Positions 33,682 to 41,973 of a stretch of 64,000 nt of DNA are shown here, one piece after another; position 1 is the stretch's first letter; every line of letters starts with the position of its first letter. The stretch is from Exiguobacterium chiriqhucha RW-2 (GTDB lineage Bacteria > Bacillota > Bacilli > Exiguobacteriales > Exiguobacteriaceae). Position numbers and translations under genes: made by a program. The stretch is taken from positions 558,001 through 622,000 of the forward strand of contig NZ_ATCL01000014.1 in NCBI RefSeq assembly GCF_000416965.1, given 5' to 3'. The notes below the pieces were generated by a model. It saw only the letters and a program-made list of their open reading frames with translations. It was not told the origin of the DNA and ran no database searches.

Positions 33682-35442
33682 ATGATGAATCGCTTTGATT
33701 TCACGACAATCGAACCAACTCGCTATGTGTTTTTGACCGGTAAAGGCGGTGTCGGCAAGACGTCGACGGCTTCGAGTCTCGCATTGACGCTTGCTGACCG
33801 CGGTAAGCGAGTCTTACTCGTGTCGACCGACCCAGCGAGCAACCTTCAGGACGTGTTCGAGATGGAATTTGACGAGACACCACGCCTCGTCCCGGAAACC
33901 GGTCTGTTCATCGCGAACTTCGACCCAGAAGAGGCGGCGAAGCAGTACATGGAACGGATGGTCGGTCCTTATCGCGGTGTCCTTCCGGACGTGGCCATCC
34001 AGTCGATGGAAGAACAGCTGTCCGGCGCCTGTACGGTCGAGATCGCGGCGTTCGACCAGTTTACCGAGTTACTGACGTCTGAGTCGGCACGTGAGACATA
34101 CGATCACGTCATCTTTGACACGGCACCGACTGGTCACACGCTACGGTTGTTGACGTTGCCAAGTGCGTGGGACGAATTTTTAGAGACGAATACGACCGGC
34201 GCGTCTTGCCTCGGTCCGCTTGCTGGTCTGGCCGACAAGCAACAGCAATACAAACGGGCTGTCGAGACGCTCACCGACGGCAGCGAGACGACATTGTTGC
34301 TCGTCGCCCGTCCCGAGACATCGACGCTCGTCGAGGCGGCGCGTGCCGCGACCGAGCTTCACGCGATTGGCATCGAGCGGATGCAACTTGTCATCAACGG
34401 CGTCGTCGCATCAGACGAAGAGACTGACCGCTATACGAAACGGTTCATCGAGCGTCAACAACAGGCGCTCCGTGAACTTCCGAAAGGTGTCGCCGACCTC
34501 GAGACGTTCACGCTGTCATATGCGTACGAGAACCTCGTCGGTGTCCCGGCGCTCCGACGCTGGGTGAACGGGGAGACGGCCACCGTCCCAAATACACGTT
34601 ATGACACGAGTCATTATGGCTCGATTGACCGACTCGTCGATGAAATCGAGCTGGATGGACCGAGCGTCATTATGACGATGGGGAAAGGCGGTGTCGGCAA
34701 GACGACGCTCGCCTCGCTCGTTGCCGTCGCGCTCAGTGAGCGAGGACACGCCGTCCATTTGACGACGACAGACCCGGCCGCACATGTGGCTTTCACAATC
34801 GGCTTGGATGTCCCGGATACGTTCACTGTCGATGCGATTGACCCGAAAGTCGAGATCGAGAAGTACCGGATGGACGTGTTCCGGGAAGCGGGGGATCTGA
34901 ACGACGAGCAGCGCATGATGCTCGAAGAGGACTTGCGTTCGCCGTGCACCGAAGAGATCGCCGTCTTCCGCGCCTTCGCTGATCAAGTGGCGAAAGCGAA
35001 AGACCGCTTCGTCGTCATCGATACGGCGCCGACGGGTCATACGCTTCTTCTCTTGGATGCGACTGAAAGTTATCACCGTGAACTCGAACGGTCGACTGGG
35101 GTCGTCCCGGAAGCGGTCCGCGACCTGTTACCAAAACTGCGCGATCCGAAACAGACGCACGTCATCATCATGACGCTGCCTGAAGCGACACCGGTTTATG
35201 AAGCCGAGCGACTCGTCGCTGACTTGGAACGGGCCGAGATTCAACCGTTCTCCTGGGTCGTCAACCAATCGTTCACACCGCTCGATGTGACAAGCAAGCT
35301 GCTTACGGCGAAAGTCGCGAGCGAGGCGCCTTGGCTCGAGCGTGTGAACGCCTATCCGCGACCGACGTTACTCGCATGGCAAGAACAACTGCCGGTCGGT
35401 TATCCGGCACTGTCACAACTACTCAAGGAGGAAGTTACATGA
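33682..35442 (+). CDS. arsA: Arsenite-transporting ATPase ArsA, two P-loops
   Basis: A 586-residue ATPase made of two homologous halves. Each has a deviant Walker A (TGKGGVGKTS near residue 20 and MGKGGVGKTT near 333) and a switch/linker motif DTAPTGHT(L/R)L that couples ATP hydrolysis to metalloid binding. Full length compares well with E. coli ArsA (583 residues). It receives As(III) from ArsD and energises extrusion through ArsB. Start behind GGAGGCGCG; its stop overlaps the next gene by ATGA. Confidence 0.96.
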   Translation: MMNRFDFTTIEPTRYVFLTGKGGVGKTSTASSLALTLADRGKRVLLVSTDPASNLQDVFEMEFDETPRLVPETGLFIANFDPEEAAKQYMERMVGPYRGVLPDVAIQSMEEQLSGACTVEIAAFDQFTELLTSESARETYDHVIFDTAPTGHTLRLLTLPSAWDEFLETNTTGASCLGPLAGLADKQQQYKRAVETLTDGSETTLLLVARPETSTLVEAARAATELHAIGIERMQLVINGVVASDEETDRYTKRFIERQQQALRELPKGVADLETFTLSYAYENLVGVPALRRWVNGETATVPNTRYDTSHYGSIDRLVDEIELDGPSVIMTMGKGGVGKTTLASLVAVALSERGHAVHLTTTDPAAHVAFTIGLDVPDTFTVDAIDPKVEIEKYRMDVFREAGDLNDEQRMMLEEDLRSPCTEEIAVFRAFADQVAKAKDRFVVIDTAPTGHTLLLLDATESYHRELERSTGVVPEAVRDLLPKLRDPKQTHVIIMTLPEATPVYEAERLVADLERAEIQPFSWVVNQSFTPLDVTSKLLTAKVASEAPWLERVNAYPRPTLLAWQEQLPVGYPALSQLLKEEVT

Positions 35443-35717
35443 ACATCACGAATGAAGCCATCGATTTTATGAAAGACGCACTGGTTGAAGAGGAAATAAA
35501 ATCAGTTCGTATCTGTACGGAAGCCGGGTGCTGTGGACCGACGCTCGGTCTCATCGTCGCCGCTCCAGAAGCGACGGATGACGTCAAAGACTTCAACGGC
35601 CTCACGTTCGCCGTCGCGAACGACGCCGAAGCGATGGCGGAAAACGTCACGCTCGACGTCGAGTCGACGGAAGACGGTGTCAGCCTCGTGCTTCGCGGCT
35701 TGCAACAGACTTGCTAA
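35439..35717 (+). CDS. HesB/IscA-like small protein in the ars operon
   Basis: A 92-residue protein whose ATG overlaps the arsA stop by four bases. It resembles the HesB/IscA fold: an N-terminal helix (ITNEAIDFMKDAL), then VRICTEAGCCGPTLGLIV, and a C-terminal LVLRGLQQTC. True A-type carriers have one cysteine in the first position and Cys-x-Cys at the end; here there is a vicinal pair (GCCGP) and a single C-terminal cysteine, so Fe-S assembly is uncertain and thiol-metalloid binding is possible. HesB-like (seleno)proteins of this type are known; the role in arsenite handling is inference from position. Confidence 0.8.
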   Translation: MNITNEAIDFMKDALVEEEIKSVRICTEAGCCGPTLGLIVAAPEATDDVKDFNGLTFAVANDAEAMAENVTLDVESTEDGVSLVLRGLQQTC

Positions 35718-35747
35718 AAAAATAGAGAATTATTGGAGGAACTCATT

Positions 35748-37034
35748 GTGCAGTGGATTGCTAGTATTATCTTTTTGGTGACGCTCTTCCTCATCATCAA
35801 GCAACCGAAAGGCCTTGGCATCGGTTACTCGGCGATGGGGATGGCGGTCATCGCCCTTCTCACCGGGGTCGTCAATTTAGATGACGTCGGTACTGTCTGG
35901 GGAATCATTTGGAACGCGACGTTCACGTTTATCGCAATCATCATCATCTCGCTCATTTTGGACGAGATTGGATTCTTTGAATGGGCTGCCTTACATATGG
36001 CCCGCATCGCCAAAGGCGGCGGCGTCAAGCTGTTCGTCTATATCACGTTGCTCGGTGCGCTCGTCGCGGCGTTGTTCGCGAATGACGGGGCGGCGCTCAT
36101 CTTGACGCCGATTGTCCTCGCCATGGTGCGGGCACTCAAACTGCCGGATGCGGTCGTTTTGGCATACGTTATGGCGTCTGGGTTCATCGCTGATACGGCG
36201 AGTCTGCCGTTCGTCGTCTCGAACCTCGTCAACATCGTCTCGGCCGATTTCTTCGGCATCGGTTTCGCCGAATATGCGGCACGGATGGTGTTCGTCAACG
36301 TCTTCGCCGTTACCGGAAGTTTACTTGTCTTGTATTTGTATTTCAAAAAGGACATTCCGAAGCAATATGATTTATCGAAACTCGTCGAGCCGGCCTCGGT
36401 CATCAAAGACCATAAAATGTTCCGCTTGTCGTGGGTCGTGCTCGCACTTCTCGTCATCGGATACTTCACGAGTGACATCGTCGGCATTCCGGTCTCGCTC
36501 GTCGCTGGGATTATCTCGTTATTCTTCCTGATCATGGCGAACCGTTCACCGGCCGTGCCGACCCGGTCCGTTCTACGCGGGGCGCCATGGGCGATCGTCT
36601 TCTTCTCGCTCGGGATGTATATCGTCGTCTACGGACTGCAAAACGCGGGACTGACGCAAGTGCTCGCCAACTTCATCGACTGGTTCGCCGTGAACGCCTT
36701 CAGCGCTACGTTCGGGATGGGCTTCTTGGCCGCCATCTTGTCATCGGTCATGAACAATATGCCGACCGTCATGATTGACGCGCTCGCCATCGATTTGACG
36801 AATACGACCGGTCAGATTCGGGAAGCACTCATCTATGCGAACGTCATCGGGTCCGATCTCGGTCCGAAAATCACACCGATTGGGTCACTCGCGACGTTGC
36901 TATGGCTCCACGTGCTCCGTACGAAAGGGCTTAAAATCGGTTGGGGTCAATACTTTAAAGTCGGGATCATCTTGACGATTCCAACGCTCGCCATCACCTT
37001 GCTTGGACTATACATCAGCCTACTACTTTACTAA
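35748..37034 (+). CDS. arsB: Arsenite efflux membrane protein ArsB
   Basis: A 428-residue transporter of the ArsB/NhaD ion-transporter superfamily with about 11-12 helices. GTG 35748 is preferred, with GGAGG 8-9 bp upstream; a TTG at 35733 is part of the ribosome binding region. Motifs typical of Ars[36 protein letters not shown] (one of its signature regions) and [11 protein letters not shown], plus [20 protein letters not shown]. It works alone by proton-motive force or with ArsA as an ATP-driven pump. Confidence 0.94.
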   Translation: MQWIASIIFLVTLFLIIKQPKGLGIGYSAMGMAVIALLTGVVNLDDVGTVWGIIWNATFTFIAIIIISLILDEIGFFEWAALHMARIAKGGGVKLFVYITLLGALVAALFANDGAALILTPIVLAMVRALKLPDAVVLAYVMASGFIADTASLPFVVSNLVNIVSADFFGIGFAEYAARMVFVNVFAVTGSLLVLYLYFKKDIPKQYDLSKLVEPASVIKDHKMFRLSWVVLALLVIGYFTSDIVGIPVSLVAGIISLFFLIMANRSPAVPTRSVLRGAPWAIVFFSLGMYIVVYGLQNAGLTQVLANFIDWFAVNAFSATFGMGFLAAILSSVMNNMPTVMIDALAIDLTNTTGQIREALIYANVIGSDLGPKITPIGSLATLLWLHVLRTKGLKIGWGQYFKVGIILTIPTLAITLLGLYISLLLY

Positions 37035-37046
37035 GGAGTGTTTAAT

Positions 37047-38705
37047 ATGAAATTGGTCATCATCGGTTCAGTCGCCGCCGGTACATCGGTCGCGGCAAAA
37101 GCACGTCGTAACAACGAAGACGCACAGATTACGATTTACGACCGCGACTACGATATCTCGTACTCGGGTTGCGGCATTCCGTATTATGTTGGCGGCGAAG
37201 TCGAGTCGCGCGACGATTTGACGCCTCGCGATGCGGCATTCTTCAAGAAACGCTACAACATCGACGTCATTACACGTCATAACGTGACGGCAGTCGATGC
37301 CGACGCACAGACGGTCACGGTCGAGAACCTTGAGACGGGTGAATCGTTCACGGACAGCTATGATTCGTTGGTCCTCGCGACAGGTGCCTCGAGCATCATC
37401 CCGCCGATTCCGGGTGTCGATTCGGACAACGTGTTCCCAATCCGGAACATTCAGAACGCGGAAGCGACACGTAACTTCGTCGATGCGACGAACCCGAATC
37501 ATGCAACCATCATCGGCGCCGGGTTCATCGGCCTCGAGATGGCTGAGCAGCTCAAACTGCGCGGCGTCGAAGTTACGGTCATCGAGCGTTTCCCGCAAGT
37601 GATGCCACCACTCGATAAAGATATGGCTTGTCGCGTCGAGGATCACCTCGAGAAGAACGGGATCGAGCTCATGCTCGGGGAGACAGTGACTGAACTCGTC
37701 GGTGATGGTCATGTTGAACGCGTCGTCACTGAAAGTGGCAAGACGATTGATACGGACCTCGTCATCCTCTCCGTCGGTGTCCGTCCGAACACGGAACTCG
37801 CGAAGTCGATCGGTGTCACAATCGGCGAGACGGGTGCGATCGCCATCAATGAGCGGATGGAGACGAACGTGAAGAACGTCTATGCGGCCGGCGACGTCGC
37901 CGAAAGTTTCTCGCTCGTCACGGGCAAACCGATTTGGCGTCCGCTCGGTTCGACGGCGAACAAGATGGGGCGTGCCCTCGGGGACCTCATCACAGGAGGC
38001 GACCTTGAACACCGTGGCATCCTCGGCACAGGCATCTTCAAAGTGTTTGGCCAAGCCGTCGCCCAGACCGGTCTCTCGGAGCGTGAGGCACGTGAACTTG
38101 GCTATGACGTCGAAGTGCTCCATAACACAAAACCAGATAAGCCGGCCTACATGGGCGGGAAAGACATGACAATCAAAGCAATCGGCGACCGGGTGACACG
38201 CCAACTCCTCGGCGTTCAAATCGTCGGGTTCGAAGGCGTCGATAAGCGCATCGACGTGTTCGTCACGGCCATCACGTTCAAGGCGAAAGTCGATGATTTG
38301 TTCCATCTTGATCTCGCATACGCACCGCCGTTCTCGACGACGAAAGACCCGGTCATGTACACGGGCATGGCGCTCGCGAACAGCATGAACCAATCGGCGC
38401 GTCTGATTACGCCGGCCGAGCTTCAGCAACGAATCGATGCAGGTGAGGACATGCAAATCATCGATACACGCAAAGCCTCGCAGTTCGAGAAGGCGTGTGT
38501 CGACTGTGCGGTGAACGTACCACTAGGTGATTTACGCGAAGCCGCCAAGGACATGGACAAAGACAAACCAACCGTCGTGTACTGCAACGGCGGGGTGACG
38601 GGGAACGCGGCGCAAAACGTGCTCCGTAATCTCGGCTTCACGGACGTCTACAACTTGTCAGGTGGAAACAAGAATTATCAGTTATTCAAAAAATACGGGA
38701 ACTAA
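37047..38705 (+). CDS. CoA-disulfide-reductase-like FAD/NAD(P)H oxidoreductase fused to rhodanese
   Basis: A 552-residue flavoprotein. ATG 37047 has AAGGAG 8 bp upstream. Residues ~1-440 are a pyridine-nucleotide disulfide oxidoreductase: FAD site IIGSVAAGTSVAAKARR, single redox cysteine in YSGCGIPYYVGG, NAD(P)-binding IIGAGFIGLEMAEQL, second FAD motif VYAAGDVAES. Residues ~455-552 are a rhodanese domain with its cysteine in VVYCNGGVTG. This fusion is known for CoA-disulfide, CoA-polysulfide and per/polysulfide reductases. In an ars operon it could regenerate low-molecular-weight thiols oxidised by arsenic or handle thioarsenic species; that is inference. Confidence 0.88.
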   Translation: MKLVIIGSVAAGTSVAAKARRNNEDAQITIYDRDYDISYSGCGIPYYVGGEVESRDDLTPRDAAFFKKRYNIDVITRHNVTAVDADAQTVTVENLETGESFTDSYDSLVLATGASSIIPPIPGVDSDNVFPIRNIQNAEATRNFVDATNPNHATIIGAGFIGLEMAEQLKLRGVEVTVIERFPQVMPPLDKDMACRVEDHLEKNGIELMLGETVTELVGDGHVERVVTESGKTIDTDLVILSVGVRPNTELAKSIGVTIGETGAIAINERMETNVKNVYAAGDVAESFSLVTGKPIWRPLGSTANKMGRALGDLITGGDLEHRGILGTGIFKVFGQAVAQTGLSEREARELGYDVEVLHNTKPDKPAYMGGKDMTIKAIGDRVTRQLLGVQIVGFEGVDKRIDVFVTAITFKAKVDDLFHLDLAYAPPFSTTKDPVMYTGMALANSMNQSARLITPAELQQRIDAGEDMQIIDTRKASQFEKACVDCAVNVPLGDLREAAKDMDKDKPTVVYCNGGVTGNAAQNVLRNLGFTDVYNLSGGNKNYQLFKKYGN

Positions 38706-38706
38706 C

Positions 38707-38740
38707 AAAACGGCGGCCTGAGCAATCAGGTCGCCGTTTT
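38707..38740 (+). terminator. Intrinsic terminator of the ars operon
   Basis: Arms AAAACGGCGGCCTGA (38707-38721) and TCAGGTCGCCGTTTT (38726-38740), one G-U pair, GCAA tetraloop, TTTT inside the second arm. Confidence 0.9.
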
Positions 38741-38789
38741 GTCATGGAATTGTAGAGATAGAAGTCATTCCCTGTTCTTGAAAAAAACA

Positions 38790-38837
38790 TTGTATTCCAA
38801 AAAGGAAACGTTTACAATTTTTGTGTAAGCGTTTTCC
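38790..38837 (+). promoter_or_regulatory. Pullulanase promoter with two overlapping cre-like sites
   Basis: TTGTAT (38790-38795), an exact 17-bp spacer and TACAAT (38813-38818). A cre-like GGAAACGTTTACA (38804-38816) covers the -10, and a second, TGTAAGCGTTTTCC (38824-38837), covers the start point. The two are near mirror images of one another, so they also form a 34-bp dyad. CcpA or another LacI-family regulator would block transcription here. Confidence 0.65.
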
Positions 38838-38865
38838 TAAAACAATGCTACAAGGAGGGACCCAC

Positions 38866-41787
38866 ATGGTCAACAAACGATGGAAACAGGCATGGGCAGT
38901 TGTGCTAACGTTTGCACTAGTGTTCTCAATGTTTCCGATGTCATCGTCCGCTCTCGATAAAGGCAAGTCGACGCTCGTCGTCGTCCACTATCAAGAGGCA
39001 CCGGGCAACCAAACGGATTGGAACTTATGGCTTTGGGCGAACAACCCAGATTATTTCCCGAACAAAGGCTTCGCCTTCAACGGCGAGGACGACTTCGGAA
39101 AGGTGGCGGCCTACGAATTCCCGGTCGATGCACCAGAAAAGCTCGGTCTGATCGTCCGTACGGACAATTGGGAGAAAGATAAAGGGTCGGAGAACGACCG
39201 CTTCATCACGAGCGATATGATTAAAGACGGCGTTGCCGAAGTGTGGATCAAGTCAGGCGACTCGAAGATCTATACGTCGAACCCGGACGGGGAGACGGCA
39301 GCAACGGACGTAGACATGAAAGTTCATTACTTCCGTTACGACAATACATACACGGACTGGGGTCTTTGGACATGGCCAGACGGTGGGGACGGACAAAACA
39401 TCAACTTTGATGAGACGGACGCTTTCGGCGGCGTTGCGAATGTGAAGTTTGCGAACCCGGACGCGAAGAAACTCATCGGTCTCGTCACGAAAAAAGGGGA
39501 ATGGGCCGAGAAAGACGGTGAAGACCGGTTCGCGCTCAGCACGGCGAAAGAGATTTGGCTCGTCGAAGGGGATTCGACGATTTACTACTCGGAGCCTGAA
39601 ATCGATCGCTCACCGAAAATCATCTCATTCGAGGCGGATACGTTCCGTCAAGCGGAGCTCACGCTCAACCGCGTCATCGATGAGACATTCTTGAGTGAAT
39701 TGACGGTCGAAGGTGCAACCGTTGAATCGGTTGAGAAGTCAGGCGACAAGTCGGTCACGGTCCGTTTCAGTGCCGACATCGACTTGGCGGCGGTCATCAC
39801 GGCGAAACATCCGACGTTCGGAGATAAAGTGCTCCAAGCGGGCGATGTGCTCCGGTCACCAGAATTCGATGCGAAGTACGCTTACGACGGCAAGCTTGGC
39901 GTGACGTACAAGCAGTCAAAATCACAATTCGTCCTCTGGGCCCCGACGGCTCAAGACGTGAAACTCGAACTATGGAACATGCCGAAAACGCGTCCTGCTT
40001 CAGATAAAGATTTGAAGAAGACGATCTCGATGAAGCGTGGCGAGCGCGGCACGTGGATCGCTACGGTTCGCGGTGACTTGGACGGCATTGGCTACACATA
40101 CAACGTCAAGCACGCGTCAGGCAGCGTCCGCGCGGTCGATCCGTACGCGACAGCTGTCGGTGTAAACGGGGACCAAGGGGTCGTCGTCGACTTGAACGAG
40201 ACGAAACCGAAACGTTGGAACTCGATGAAACCAAAATTGGCGAAACGGACAGATGCGATCATCTATGAGACGCACGTCCGCGACCTCTCGATTTTTGACG
40301 TCACATCAGACAAATACGACTCAGGCATCACAAACAAAGGCAAATATCTCGGAGTCGTCGAGCCAGGCACACGTCTCCTCGTCAATGGCAAGAAGACAGC
40401 GACGAAGACTGGACTCGACCATATGAAAGACCTTGGTGTCACGCACGTCCAGTTCATTCCGGTGTACGACTATAACACGGCCTCGGTCGATGAAACGAAA
40501 CCGGACGCATCGTACAACTGGGGCTACGACCCGAAAAACTACAACGCGCCGGAAGGTTCGTATTCGACGAATCCATATGACGCCAAAGTCCGGATTCGCG
40601 AGATGAAACAAATGATTCAAGGGCTCCACGACAACAACTTGCGTGCCGTCATGGACGTCGTCTACAACCACATGTTCGATGCGCAGGCGTCGAACTTGCA
40701 CAAAATCGTTCCAGGTTATTACTACCGTTACACAGAAGGCGGCGACTTCGCGAACGGAACGGGTGTCGGTAACGACACCGCTTCGGAACGCAAGATGATG
40801 CAGAAGCTCATCGTCGACTCGGTCGTCTATTGGGCACAGGAGTACCATTGGGACGGGTTCCGTTTCGATCTCATGGGCATTCATGACGTCAAGACGATGA
40901 ACCAAGTTCGTTCGGCGTTGAACAAAGTCGATCCATCCATCCTCGTCTTCGGCGAAGGTTGGGACCTCGGCACACCGCTCGACCCGGCGAAGAAGGCGAA
41001 CCAAAAGAACGCCTACAAGATGCCGGGTGTCGCGCACTTCAACGACAACATCCGCGACGGCTTGAAAGGCAGTGTCTTCATCGACACGGACAACGGCTTC
41101 ATCAACGGGAAAGCCGGCCTGGAGAACCGCATCAAGACAGGCATCGTCGGCGAGATCGATTATAGCGCCGACATCAAAGGCTTCACGAAAGAACCGACGC
41201 AAGCAATCACGTACGTCGAAGCGCACGACAACCACACGCTCTGGGACAAGCTCGAACTCACGAATCCAGAGACGTCTGAAGCGAATCGGACGAAGATGCA
41301 TCGCCTCGCGTCAAGCATTCTCTTGACGAGCCAAGGGACGACGTTCATCCATGCCGGTCAAGAGTTCATGCGGACGAAAGAAGGCGACCACAACTCGTAC
41401 AAATCGCCGGACCGCATCAACCAAATGGACTGGAAACGGGCCGCTGACCGTAAGGCGGACGTCCAGTACATGAAGGGCTTAATCGAAATGCGTAAAGACA
41501 ACCCAGGTCTTCGCATGACGAAGGCGGTTGACGTGAAGAAAAACTTGAAATTCTATAAAGCCGAAGCGAACGTCATCAGCTACTCAATCGATGATAAGGC
41601 GCCAGGCCAGAAGAAGGACTTGTTCATCACGCACAACGCCAACGCGAAGACGGTCAAAGTGAAATTGCCGAGCGGGCAATGGAACCTGATCGTCGATGGG
41701 AAACAAGCGGGCACGAAGACGATTAAACGCGTCTCGGGCACGGTCGATGTACCGGCTTACGGTTCGGTCGTCGTGAAACAACGCTAA
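38866..41787 (+). CDS. pulA: Secreted type I pullulanase (GH13_14)
   Basis: A 973-residue extracellular enzyme cutting alpha-1,6 branches of pullulan and starch. ATG 38866 follows AAGGAGGG and opens a signal peptide (MVNKRWKQAWAVVLTFAL). Two CBM41 modules start at about residues 35 and 145 (VVVHYQEAPG, DWNLWLW; then VHYFRYDNTYTDWGLWTW). A CBM48-type domain precedes the GH13 barrel. The pullulanase signature YNWGYDP is near residue 551. The catalytic residues fall in GFRFDLMGIHD (nucleophile Asp), VFGEGWDLG (acid Glu) and EAHDNHT (Asp). No S-layer or sortase anchor is seen, so it is probably released. Single gene under a cre-controlled promoter. Confidence 0.95.
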   Translation: MVNKRWKQAWAVVLTFALVFSMFPMSSSALDKGKSTLVVVHYQEAPGNQTDWNLWLWANNPDYFPNKGFAFNGEDDFGKVAAYEFPVDAPEKLGLIVRTDNWEKDKGSENDRFITSDMIKDGVAEVWIKSGDSKIYTSNPDGETAATDVDMKVHYFRYDNTYTDWGLWTWPDGGDGQNINFDETDAFGGVANVKFANPDAKKLIGLVTKKGEWAEKDGEDRFALSTAKEIWLVEGDSTIYYSEPEIDRSPKIISFEADTFRQAELTLNRVIDETFLSELTVEGATVESVEKSGDKSVTVRFSADIDLAAVITAKHPTFGDKVLQAGDVLRSPEFDAKYAYDGKLGVTYKQSKSQFVLWAPTAQDVKLELWNMPKTRPASDKDLKKTISMKRGERGTWIATVRGDLDGIGYTYNVKHASGSVRAVDPYATAVGVNGDQGVVVDLNETKPKRWNSMKPKLAKRTDAIIYETHVRDLSIFDVTSDKYDSGITNKGKYLGVVEPGTRLLVNGKKTATKTGLDHMKDLGVTHVQFIPVYDYNTASVDETKPDASYNWGYDPKNYNAPEGSYSTNPYDAKVRIREMKQMIQGLHDNNLRAVMDVVYNHMFDAQASNLHKIVPGYYYRYTEGGDFANGTGVGNDTASERKMMQKLIVDSVVYWAQEYHWDGFRFDLMGIHDVKTMNQVRSALNKVDPSILVFGEGWDLGTPLDPAKKANQKNAYKMPGVAHFNDNIRDGLKGSVFIDTDNGFINGKAGLENRIKTGIVGEIDYSADIKGFTKEPTQAITYVEAHDNHTLWDKLELTNPETSEANRTKMHRLASSILLTSQGTTFIHAGQEFMRTKEGDHNSYKSPDRINQMDWKRAADRKADVQYMKGLIEMRKDNPGLRMTKAVDVKKNLKFYKAEANVISYSIDDKAPGQKKDLFITHNANAKTVKVKLPSGQWNLIVDGKQAGTKTIKRVSGTVDVPAYGSVVVKQR

Positions 41788-41794
41788 GCAACGC

Positions 41795-41826
41795 ACCAGA
41801 GGTCAAACGACCTCTGGTTTTTTTTT
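41795..41826 (+). terminator. Intrinsic terminator of the pullulanase gene
   Basis: Perfect arms CCAGAGGTC (41795-41803) and GACCTCTGG (41808-41816), four-base loop, and a run of T residues from 41817. Confidence 0.93.
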
Positions 41827-41973
41827 ATGTGTTCAAACGGTTCAATGTGCAATTTAGAAAAATCATTCCCATGATTATCCAATAAACAGGGAGATGTGAT
41901 TATGCGATTTTATATAATTTAAACAATTAGACACGTTTCAGCATGACATTCGTCACATGAAAGGGTGAAGTGC

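Noticed and set aside
37068-38456. Long open frame on the minus strand opposite the CoA-disulfide-reductase-like gene
   Set aside because: It is a mirror of the real gene caused by G/C-ending codons; it has no ribosome binding site and an arginine-, histidine- and aspartate-rich, low-complexity translation.
40321-41301. Minus-strand open frame inside the pullulanase gene
   Set aside because: Antisense shadow of a conserved catalytic domain; the translation resembles no protein.
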